Source: Ostrinia nubilalis (lineage: Eukaryota > Arthropoda > Insecta > Lepidoptera > Crambidae). From it: a stretch of 64,000 bases of DNA. Every line of letters begins with the position of its first letter. Position 1 is the first letter of the stretch. Position numbers and translations under genes: made by a program. The DNA is taken from the NCBI RefSeq assembly GCF_963855985.1, contig NC_087096.1, positions 7,378,001 through 7,442,000 on the forward strand, given 5' to 3'. Below the pieces are notes generated by a model. The model was not told the origin of the DNA. It saw nothing but the letters and a program-made list of their open reading frames with translations, and ran no database searches. Of this stretch, positions 55,553 through 64,000 are shown one piece after another.

Positions 55553-57427
55553 GTGAAAAAGTATTCAAAAATTTTTAAGAAAGTTTGCTTCATGGCTAAG
55601 TCTTTTTATATTCGGGACAAGATAGGAAACGCCAGTAATAAAATAAAAGAAACTTGGAATGTTATCAACCGAGAGACTGGTAAACTAAAACCAAGAGATA
55701 ATGACTTTTCTCTCAAAGTTCACGATAATTTGATATCTGCAGATAAAGATGTAGCGGAAGTTTTTAACAAATTTTTTGTTAATATAGCTTCAGCAACAAC
55801 TGCCAACTTAAAGTCATCTCCCTCCGAGGCTGAAGAAATATTGAAAACCCACGTGACACCCTGTGACTCTCACTTCTCTTTTAAACATATTACTCCATTA
55901 GATATCACTAAAACTTTTAATCTTTTAAATGTAAAGAGTACAACTGATATCTGGGGCATCTCTGTCAAGATAGTCAAACACATTATTGATATAATTTCCC
56001 CACAGTTAGCGATAATATTCAATAATTGCATAGAGAAGGGAATCTTCCCCGACCTCATGAAACACAGTAGACTAATGCCATTATGTAAGTCTGGTAGCAA
56101 AACCGACCCTGGCAATTATAGACCCATTTCTATCTTGCCCGCTTTGAGCAAGATTTTTGAAAAAATCATACAGGAGCAACTTATGATTCACTTTGGCTCT
56201 AATAAACTATTTCATAGTGAACAATATGGTTTTACCAAGGGTCGTTCCACCACCGATGCCGGGGTTGCACTACTTAAACATATCTTCGAGGCTTGGGAAA
56301 ATTCTCAAAATGCACTAGGGGTCTTCTGTGATCTCTCAAAAGCTTTTGACTGCGTAGAACATCAAACGCTAATTCGCAAACTGCACTATTATGGGGTAAA
56401 GGACTCGGCTTTGGATTTAATACAATCCTATTTAAACTTTAGAGTTCAAAAAGTCGACATAAATGGTGTTTTGTCTTCTGGGTCACCTGTGAAAATGGGA
56501 GTTCCGCAGGGGTCCATTCTGGGTCCATTCTTGTTTCTTATATACATTAATGATCTACCATATTTTGTTAAAGACTCTTGCGAAATCGTGTTATTTGCTG
56601 ATGACACATCTTTGATTTTTAATATTGATAGAAGTAAAAATAACTTTGACGATGTAAATAATGCACTAACTAGAGTTTTAAGTTGGTTCACTACAAATAA
56701 TCTACAACTGAATGCAAAGAAAACAAAATGTATAAAATTCTCTTTGCCTAACGTAAAAACAGTTAGTACCCAAATAGAACTTAATAATAATGCAATCGAT
56801 CTGGTAGAATCTACTGTATTTCTGGGAATTACCCTGGATTCAAAACTCCAGTGGGGCTCCCATATAGAAACTCTGGCGGGAAAGCTCAGCTCAGCGGCTT
56901 TTGCAATAAAAAGGATACGGTCATTAACCGATGTTTCAACAGCTCGCTTAGTCTACTTTAGCTACTTTCATAGCCTAATGTCATATGGAATCATGCTATG
57001 GGGCAAAGCTGCAGATTTTGAAACAATATTTATTCTGCAAAAACGTGCCATAAGATACTTGTATAAAATGAAAGCAAGAGCGTCCCTTAGAGAATTGTTT
57101 AAAGAAATTGGCATTCTCACGGCCGCTTCACAATACATCTTAAACTGTATTCTATTTATTCAACAAAATATTAATGAATTCAAAAAGAAAAGTGATATTC
57201 ACCAAATCAATACTAGAAATAAAAATAAATTGGCTATACCCGCTTTTAGACTTAATAAAGTGTTTGCCACCTTTATGGGACAAGGTATCCATTTTTATAA
57301 CAAAGTCCCTGATAAATATAAAGAGCTACCGTACAATAAATTTAAAGGTATAGTTAAAGATCACATGCTTAAAAAAGCCTATTATACAACTCGAGATTTT
57401 CTTAATGATAAGTCATCCTGGGAGTAG
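55553..57427 (+). CDS. LINE ORF2, reverse transcriptase half
   Basis: A 624-codon open frame (GTG start is only the frame edge) holds a full non-LTR reverse transcriptase. Seen in order are LMPLCKSGSK (174-183), DPGNYRPISILP (185-196), HSEQYGFTKGRST (221-233), FCDLSKAFDCVEH (258-270, catalytic Asp260), GVPQGSILGPFLF (316-328) and FADD (348-351, catalytic Asp350/351). The thumb and C-terminal region follow, with a helical segment near AAFAIKRIRSL. There is no stop or frameshift inside. It copies element RNA into the nicked chromosome in the nucleus. The only fault is the upstream break from its endonuclease, so this copy probably cannot act alone. Confidence 0.9.
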   Translation: MKKYSKIFKKVCFMAKSFYIRDKIGNASNKIKETWNVINRETGKLKPRDNDFSLKVHDNLISADKDVAEVFNKFFVNIASATTANLKSSPSEAEEILKTHVTPCDSHFSFKHITPLDITKTFNLLNVKSTTDIWGISVKIVKHIIDIISPQLAIIFNNCIEKGIFPDLMKHSRLMPLCKSGSKTDPGNYRPISILPALSKIFEKIIQEQLMIHFGSNKLFHSEQYGFTKGRSTTDAGVALLKHIFEAWENSQNALGVFCDLSKAFDCVEHQTLIRKLHYYGVKDSALDLIQSYLNFRVQKVDINGVLSSGSPVKMGVPQGSILGPFLFLIYINDLPYFVKDSCEIVLFADDTSLIFNIDRSKNNFDDVNNALTRVLSWFTTNNLQLNAKKTKCIKFSLPNVKTVSTQIELNNNAIDLVESTVFLGITLDSKLQWGSHIETLAGKLSSAAFAIKRIRSLTDVSTARLVYFSYFHSLMSYGIMLWGKAADFETIFILQKRAIRYLYKMKARASLRELFKEIGILTAASQYILNCILFIQQNINEFKKKSDIHQINTRNKNKLAIPAFRLNKVFATFMGQGIHFYNKVPDKYKELPYNKFKGIVKDHMLKKAYYTTRDFLNDKSSWE

Positions 57428-58117
57428 GATTATGGTCCTCTCATGCTCGCACTAAAAAGAATTAAAATCGTGCTATGAAAAGTAATGTATAAACTAATCT
57501 AATTTTCTAAAATGTTATAGTGTCATGCTTCTCAATCTGGACTGTTACTTAACTTTATTATTGGTTTTTTTTTTCTCTAAGAGATAACTTGGTATTGTCA
57601 TTCTCACTAAAATGTCTCTGGGGTGGTGGCGTAGTGAGGCGGGTCGTTACATTCCCTCTAATATGGTCGAGTGAAGCGATGGCTGGTTCACTCGTCATGT
57701 CTGTGAACAGGCGCTGCTTTCGGGGACTGGTCAATCCAAGTTATCCAACTTATGTATGCGAGTCATTTCTACTAGTATTTGGGTATGTAATCTGTAAGTC
57801 TAGATATTAGCACGTCACTACCTTGTTTAATACGCCACGCAATTTTGTATACCCATTCTTATAAGATACACTATACAAGAATGCATGGTAAATTCAGTGA
57901 ACTGCTCCTGAATCGAATGTACCTGCTATTTCTATTTTTTTATATTAACCGGCAGACAGTGGTGACTGAGTTTGTTGCGGCGCTTCTTCTCAGCACTTGC
58001 CAAATGTTGGTCTCGAAGCGCTGGTAGGGTAAAAAGATTATGAGACATGTAGAGGCTCCTTAAGAGCAAAATGACGATTTGTAAGAACTATTTATTAGTC
58101 TAAACAAATAAAGAAAT

Positions 58118-58142
58118 TTTGACTTTGACTTTGACTTTGACT
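58118..58142 (+). repeat. (TTTGAC)n LINE tail
   Basis: Four TTTGAC units plus one base, directly after AATAAAGAAATT, close the LINE. Confidence 0.9.
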
Positions 58143-58213
58143 CTACATATTTCTGTATTCTCATTAAGGTAACCTGTTAGTTGTTAAATCCAATTTCAGG
58201 ATGACAACTCTTA

Positions 58214-58347
58214 TACCCGTATTCACAAACGATACTGGCTTAAGTAAAGCAGCAAATCGAACGCACAGCGTTGAATAGAGCTCTGTGGTTGGTTTGTGTG
58301 TGACCCTGTGCGTCCACGCGTACTGTGAGACCTCATAGTATACGGAC
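58214..58347. mobile_element. MITE copy, pair with 20170-20292
   Basis: Termini TACCCGTATTCACAAACG and GTATACGGAC are worn inverted repeats with TTA outside (58211-58213, 58348-58350). The interior GAACGCACAGCG, TAGAGCTCT and CTGTGCGTCCACGCG matches 20170-20292 in reverse orientation. Confidence 0.65.
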
Positions 58348-58350
58348 TTA

Positions 58351-59795
58351 ACTTACTGAGAACATTAAAATAATACGATAAATTGTGGCAACATTAATTT
58401 TCTGGCTTTGCAGTTCTGATCAACGCGATCGGTGACGTCAATTTAACTTTTTCAGTGCTGAACTAACTTTGCTTGTTAAACCCAACTGGTAAAGTGTTAA
58501 ACCTCTTTTATTCACTAGAAATTCGGAAAATCAGGAAACTAACCATCGTGTAAGCTCTAATAACTAAAGTCACTCTGGTATGGCTCAATCGAATTGATTA
58601 TTAACGTGCTCTCTGAAGCTTAGAATGTATTTTCAATCAGTACAGGTTGATTTAAATCTGTATTATTATTATAACCAAATATGTAGAGCATTTAACAATG
58701 TGATTATTCAAATTGAACCACCTAGGTTAACTTTCCAACCACTTACTGACCTAATGAAGATTTTTAAGACCTTACTAACTTCACGAAGAACGTTCGCATC
58801 AATCAAAAGATTAAAAACTGTCTTCGAAGTGCAACTTGTGCTTCATTGCTTTCTGTTGAAGTAACTTCCTTTGCGAAACTCACTTTAGAACTGAAGTGAA
58901 ATTAATTACGAAACTTTAAACCTTGTTGACGCGCTCCAAAAATATACTGAGGTGTTTCAACATACATAACATTGGAAAATATTAATATAATTTCTGTTAA
59001 AAGTTTTGAATAATATATTATTAATTTTATATCAAGTTAAAGTCTTATTATTTAGAACAGTATTAAGTAAGTGCTTATGTACTCAACTGTATTCCCATTT
59101 TAGTGATTTTATTCATTTCATTAAACAATTTAAATGAGTAGCTAAAGGGGAATTGTTTCGTATAGAAATATGTTAAGTACTATGTATTTTCTAGCCTAAT
59201 AATATGTCAGCTAGATTCCAAAACGCTTAACCTGCTTATTTCACAAAAAAAATAAACTGTAGAGCACTTATTTTTGGTTTGGAATCAGATATTAGGTGTA
59301 ATATAGAAAAATTATAATATCATCGTGAATAACTTCTAAAGCCCTCATAAAAACCACGTGAAGCTTAAGAGGCAATATAGAGCGCCCTATCTCATATGCG
59401 GTAAGATTTTTAAGAGAAAATTACTCTATAAACAGGTGTAAGGTCGATTTAAAAATAACATCCTAGGCTTGATGTCTTTATGGGATACCTTTTTATAGAT
59501 ACATAAATGTTTTAGTAGAGATACATCAATAGTTTGTTCAGAGTAAGCAATTCGAATAAACTTTCGCAAGTCATCCGACGGTCAGGCAACCATTTACCTC
59601 TCACCTGTAGCGCAACTTCCAAAAACTACAACAATTTCCAGCTTAACGCCACATTTTCCAAATTTTCACTTGATATTTAACGGATGAAACTCCATCCAGT
59701 GGCCGCAACTCATTTTGTAACACGAGAAGTTAATAATCTAACCAAAATCCTTTCATACTACAGTCTGTGTTATTTAATACTGGTAACGTGCATGA
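58351..59795. other. Gene-free AT-rich stretch
   Basis: No gene or repeat recognised; the frame 58625-58864 lacks a known domain. Confidence 0.4.
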
Positions 59796-59799
59796 TTAA

Positions 59800-60385
59800 C
59801 ACTACAGTACACGCGCCCCTTTTTTTACACCAATACACGCGCGGCCTACTCTGGTAAGCCAATTTAAAATCACTGTAAATCAGTTTGTAAGCAATTTATG
59901 AATAAAATTACTATGTAAATAATAAAAGTGTTTATTATAGTTCTTTTATAATCAAAGTTTCTTTATAATACTATTTGGGATCAAACATTATAAACGGATT
60001 TAAAATTTGTAAATTTTTTGAACCAAAATTGCACTCTGAGATCCATGTTTGCAAAAAAATTATTTACTGAAAAAATATGATTTGTTTTTTATTTTTCATA
60101 GTATTCAAGACTTTCTACTACCTGATACATGGGGTAAATCCATTTTTGCAAGTCTTCCATATTTTTTTTGTCGAGTGATTTCGGGCTTTTGAGTATACCC
60201 GCAGTTTTGATGGCCAATTTTAGAAAAATGCGCAGACGCTAGCGACCCAAGCTTTACTGGCTTATTGACAAATTTAGTAAACGAGGCTTTCCTGGAATGC
60301 CAGCTCTCTGGCGCAAGTTTTTAAAAAGTTATAGCGTAAAATGTTACCCTGGTCTACTATAGTAGGCCACGCGTGTACTCTAGTG
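59800..60385. mobile_element. PiggyBac-like MITE, 586 bp
   Basis: CACTACAGTACACGCG (59800-59815) and CGCGTGTACTCTAGTG (60370-60385) are 16-bp inverted repeats with one mismatch. TTAA flanks both (59796-59799, 60386-60389). Subterminal ACGCGCGGCCTACTCTGGTA on the left and the inverse GGCCACGCG / TGGTCTACTATAGTAGG on the right extend the symmetry. There is no transposase frame. The ends differ from those of the element at 12970, so two TTAA families are present. Confidence 0.8.
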
Positions 60386-60389
60386 TTAA

Positions 60390-61795
60390 AACTCCTTTTT
60401 TGACAAATTGTTTTTAAATTTCAGGTCTATTTTAATATAATCACAATTTATATTTGCGATTCGACGTTTATACAACTACCACGATCAATAAATCTCCAGT
60501 TAAGTATACGAAGTTAGTATTGACCATCAAACAAATTTCGGTCTATTGTAAGTTTAGGCTCTAGAGTCCATTAGCAAAGCTCCTATATTAACTTTACAAG
60601 AACTCAGGCGCCTCAGTTACAATTTCACTTGCTTACAAGGTCAAGTTGATAATTCGAATGCCATATCAGCGCTTATTCTCACCATCAATCAAAACAGAAA
60701 CTGTCTGCAAACTCTGCCTAAACTATTATCACTATTGTAATAACACGAAACTGTATCTGGCAAATAACATAAACACATGTGGCAATATCCCGATTTGTAC
60801 CGCGATTTGCATATAGCTTAGGGGCTCGGATTACATCGAGGTAGGAGTAAACTTCCTCCATAACTCTCATAGCCGATGTCGGTAAATAAGTAACTCCAAG
60901 TTTGAGGGAAACGCTATTAACTGTTTAGTAGTTGAAGAAACGGGCTCAATCCCTAACCATAATCTAGTTTGTGCTTAATCAAAATTCTGGGTCAGGTTCA
61001 ATATGGTAAGGGCGGGATGTACTTCAATGAAATACAGTAGGTATTTTATGTTTCCCTAGAGACTGCGTAAAAGTACACACTTTTTCACCACAGGCAGTCG
61101 AGTCATTGTCGAGTGGTGGTGACCAAACACTGTTGGCGATATAGCACACCGTTGCTATATTCGCTAGTGGCTATCGGCTATGCGTAACGCGGTACACGAT
61201 TTACTATGCTCGCTAAAGACTATGCGCAACGTAATACAATGCAAGGGTTAATGTTGCTTGTGTCGTTACTGACAAGTTTCGTTTAGACCACATACTCGTA
61301 TCAAGTGGAAGAAACTGGCAACAAAAAGTTTCTATGTGTGCGCAGGGATTGGCTGAATTTCATATCATATTCACTGGTGGTTTGTATCCAACATAAGACA
61401 CAAAAGTGTCTTCGTTTGCTCTTAACTCAAAAGCATATCTGCCTAACACTTGACTCAGGTGTAGGTTTCATTGACCGTCAATCTTTGATCCTGGTCGTAA
61501 AGAAGTTGAAACGGTGGGAACGAGAGGTGGGAACAGTCTCGTTTAACTCGGCAAAGTACTGCTCCCATTAAGTTTGCTTATTGATACTTAATAAGTCCAT
61601 AAAACGGTGCACAACGACCTTAGTTTTGTACAGTCAGCGTTTAACCAGCTTTTCATGTTGGTCATTCACCCAACCATTGACGCCCTAATTCCCATTTCTA
61701 TTACAAGCGATTTTCAAAGTATTTACTGACTTTTTCACAAATTAACGAAATAACATCTGCAATTGACTGCTAGCAGTAATAATCTGATTGACCTG
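60390..61795. other. Gene-free stretch
   Basis: A worn direct repeat of about 45 bp lies at 61153-61244 (GCTATATTCGCTAGTGGCTA against ACTATGCTCGCTAAAGACTA, each followed by a GCGYAACG-like word). No gene recognised; the frame 61305-61571 has no known domain. Confidence 0.4.
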
Positions 61796-61798
61796 TAA

Positions 61799-61907
61799 GG
61801 CTGAGTTGCACCATCTTACTTTAACTTTAAAAATCTGTCAAAATACATACAAAAAAGTACCAGTAATTGCTATTGTTACGGTTAAAATAAGGTGGTACAA
61901 CTCAGCT
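61799..61907. mobile_element. Palindromic MITE, copy 4
   Basis: Ends GGCTGAGTTGCACCATCTTA and TAAGGTGGTACAACTCAGCT, with TAA on both sides (61796-61798, 61908-61910). The interior AAAAATCTGTCAAAATACAT matches copies 1 and 3, with a small deletion relative to them. Confidence 0.85.
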
Positions 61908-61910
61908 TAA

Positions 61911-64000
61911 GGAGATACGCGCTACTATAAGATTTTATCGCGCCATTTATCGATTTTTCACGATAAGCCCATACGTTTGTCGTCTAAAATCATCGATAAG
62001 ATATTGTCACGACGCGCATCCTGGTAGAATACTTTAACTTTTTTACCGGAGCGGATCTTCTGTCCCTTTCTGCCTATGCGTATAGGTACTTCAACGTATA
62101 CAGGTAACACCTACGCATATATTATTCCCGTATCTACATACCCCGTTGTATAACATTTGAGGCCGTCGAGTTTATCCGTGAGTTATGTCCAAACAAAAAA
62201 CCTTGTTAAACATTGTAATTTCTACTTTTTCGTTTGCATTAAAGTTAAGGAATTTGACAAACATAGTGAAAAATTCAAAAGTCCTTCTTTTTTTCTAGCC
62301 AATTTTTTTTAGATATGCATCTAAAAGATAAATCTTCACACTAACTATTATTCAACGTATTATCTGAATCGTGTCACTGGGTGTAAATTATAGCGCCAAC
62401 AACGTAATTAATTATGCTAATAACAAAATGTGGTTATCTAATGAAATTCAAACCAATCAGGTCCATTGATGCGGAGCACAATCAGTGCAAATAACATTAA
62501 TTATTTATTAGGTGCACTAAATCATCAAGTATTAGGGTTAGACAATGCCTCCGTGGTGTACCTAGTGGCATTTTTCTTTCGGTGCCGGGTATTCTCCAAG
62601 ATATAATAATTGATTTATATCTGATAAAAAGTACTTACATGAACGAAATGTCATTATAAATAATTCTTCCTCATTTGATACGGACATTGGAATCAACTAC
62701 GACATCACACAAAAATAGGCACCTTAAGAAGAATCGTGTCTTTAGTAAATAATACAACCCACACGATGGAGGCGAGGGACAACAAAGCTACGGAAAAAGT
62801 TTGTTTATCCTCAAGACAGGAATAAAGCGCTTATGTAGAGCAGCATCAGACTCGTTTTGACGTATTCATGTCTAAAAAGCATTGATTCGCCCAAAAGTCA
62901 AGATGTGTAACGCCGCCTAAAAAATTCAGCGCTTGCACAGTAGCGGGCGGTGTTTAAAATTTCAAGAGCGGGGCGCGGGCACCTCCGCTGAAGTATCACG
63001 AGTTCATAAATTAGTTACTTTACGAGGGAAAGGTCGCGCCCCCATAGAGAGGGGCCCGTGTATAATTTTCATTTAAACACGCGCAGCCACAGGTCCTCGC
63101 AGTAAATCAGCTCTCGCCCTTTGAGCCAGACCCAGTGACGTGTGAGGCCGTCGACGCGCGCGCCGCAACAATGTAAAGACATTTCCATTGTACCGTAATA
63201 GGGCATTGTTTGTGACGTAAATTTTACTGCTGAATATGCAAATTCCGCTTTCCGTCGACCCCCGGGAGAAATATTGCGAAAGTTTAGCGAAAAATTAAAA
63301 TCACGAATCGTGAACAAGTTTTTAATAACGATTTGTAATTGCTTCGGCGGAATTGTCGCGTCTATACATAATGAAGGCTGGAGGCGTTTGTAATTAGAAT
63401 AGTTGAGATTGGAAGTGTTGAAGCTTTCCAATGTAGCTTAACTGTTTCAGATACCGAAATACAATTTCAGTTGAAAATATTAATGAAATTTCACAAGTAG
63501 AAACTTTTAATGTATGTTTTAAAATACTTTGCCTTTCCGATGTTAATGTTAGAGACACTGACATACTCGTACATAGCAGGTATACGTTCCTTGTTACAAA
63601 ATTAGCGCGACAGAAACCGAGGTACCTACAATAAATTCTTGCGTCAACCGCGCGTCAGATTAAACGCTTTAATGAGTGACGTTTACATATTGAATCATAA
63701 ATATTCATGCCGAAGGTTCGCGCACATCTGCGGGGGTGGTTCCCAAACACGACGTAACTCCGTATTTGTTTGTCGCTTAATTACGCATTACTCCGGAAAC
63801 AACCTGGTACGTCTCGATGACAATTTGCGAAAACATGCTGGAACACCAATTTGTTACCCGCAGTACCTTGAATTATACACAGCAAGGATTTGTGTTGTGG
63901 GCGTAACGAACTAAAAGATATTCGTTCCGACATAAACAATCGTATGGGATTTCGACGCTTGCAAAAGTAATTTAAATTCGTTAACTTTGGGAATTGAGTA
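61911..64000. other. Gene-free stretch with GC-rich low-repeat blocks
   Basis: The block 62930-63430 is GC-richer and not repetitive by eye. It contains an octamer ATGCAAAT (about 63235) and TGACGTAAA. A 120-codon minus-strand frame (63069-63431) ends in LTRHWVWLKGRELIYCEDLW, which reads like protein, but I cannot assign a family or splice sites. A regulatory element or a terminal exon are both possible. Confidence 0.35.

Larger units (their letters stand above)
54194..58142 (+). mobile_element. Nearly complete LINE (Jockey/CR1 group)
   Basis: The order is possible ORF1 end, apurinic-type endonuclease, reverse transcriptase, about 690 bp of 3' UTR, AATAAA-like signal and a (TTTGAC)n tail at 58118-58142. 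A tail of short tandem repeats in place of poly(A) is typical of CR1-related elements and of several lepidopteran families; a Daphne-like clade is possible. The absence of RNase H separates it from the R1-like copy at 14.8 kb. The 5' border is uncertain and no TSD was found. One frameshift separates endonuclease from RT. Confidence 0.85.

Noticed and set aside
1..64000. CRISPR arrays, rRNA genes, telomeric TTAGG arrays
   Set aside because: I looked for regularly spaced short repeats, rRNA words and TTAGG runs and saw none.

Overview
The window looks like a piece of a moth or butterfly (lepidopteran) nuclear genome. It is AT-rich, full of short TAGGTA-type runs, and carries repeat families typical of Lepidoptera: RTE-type LINE ends, poly(A)-tailed LINE and SINE ends sharing a CACTTACCATCAGGTGA motif, R1/Jockey-group retroelements, and many small TIR elements. 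I found no bacterial-style operons, no rRNA, no CRISPR and no convincing host protein-coding exon. The stretch is best read as intergenic or intronic DNA whose recognisable content is almost entirely mobile elements. All family names come from visible motifs, termini and target-site duplications (TSDs), not from a database search.

Layout. 1-7.1 kb: unannotated AT-rich DNA with a mariner-type MITE, a LINE 3' end and a tandem duplication carrying a palindromic MITE whose empty site survives in the sister copy. 7.5-7.9 kb: a hairpin MITE nested in another MITE. 12.9-14.4 kb: an internally deleted piggyBac-like element with exact TTAA target sites and a remnant transposase reading frame, abutted by a second TIR element. 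14.8-15.9 kb: the RNase H/zinc-finger end of an R1-like LINE with poly(A), then a SINE. 16.5-20.3 kb: a 93-bp retro-insertion with a 13-bp TSD and three TIR elements. 20.5-22 kb: a LINE fragment and a 318-bp near-perfect hairpin. 23-33.7 kb: RTE fragments, MITEs and tRNA-like SINE heads. 37-42.2 kb: a SINE, MITEs, and a young 1.61-kb non-autonomous LTR retrotransposon with 309-bp LTRs, a TACG TSD and an interior minisatellite. 45.9-53 kb: more copies of the palindromic MITE, a ~200-bp tandem repeat, an RTE insertion with a 5' inversion, and a mariner-type element inside an older repeat. 54.2-58.1 kb: a nearly complete LINE with intact endonuclease and reverse transcriptase motifs, split by one frameshift. 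58.2-64 kb: more TIR elements, then unique sequence with GC-rich patches.

The coding regions do not work together as a pathway. The LINE endonuclease/RT is the only near-intact enzyme; the other elements are fragments or non-autonomous passengers that would need trans-acting proteins: piggyBac-type for TTAA elements, PIF/Harbinger-type for TTA/TAA elements, Tc1/mariner-type for TA elements, and an LTR-element Gag/Pol for the 1.61-kb element. The most notable observations are that LTR element, the four-copy palindromic MITE family with its internal empty site, the 5'-inverted RTE insertion, and the hairpin at 21.2-21.5 kb.
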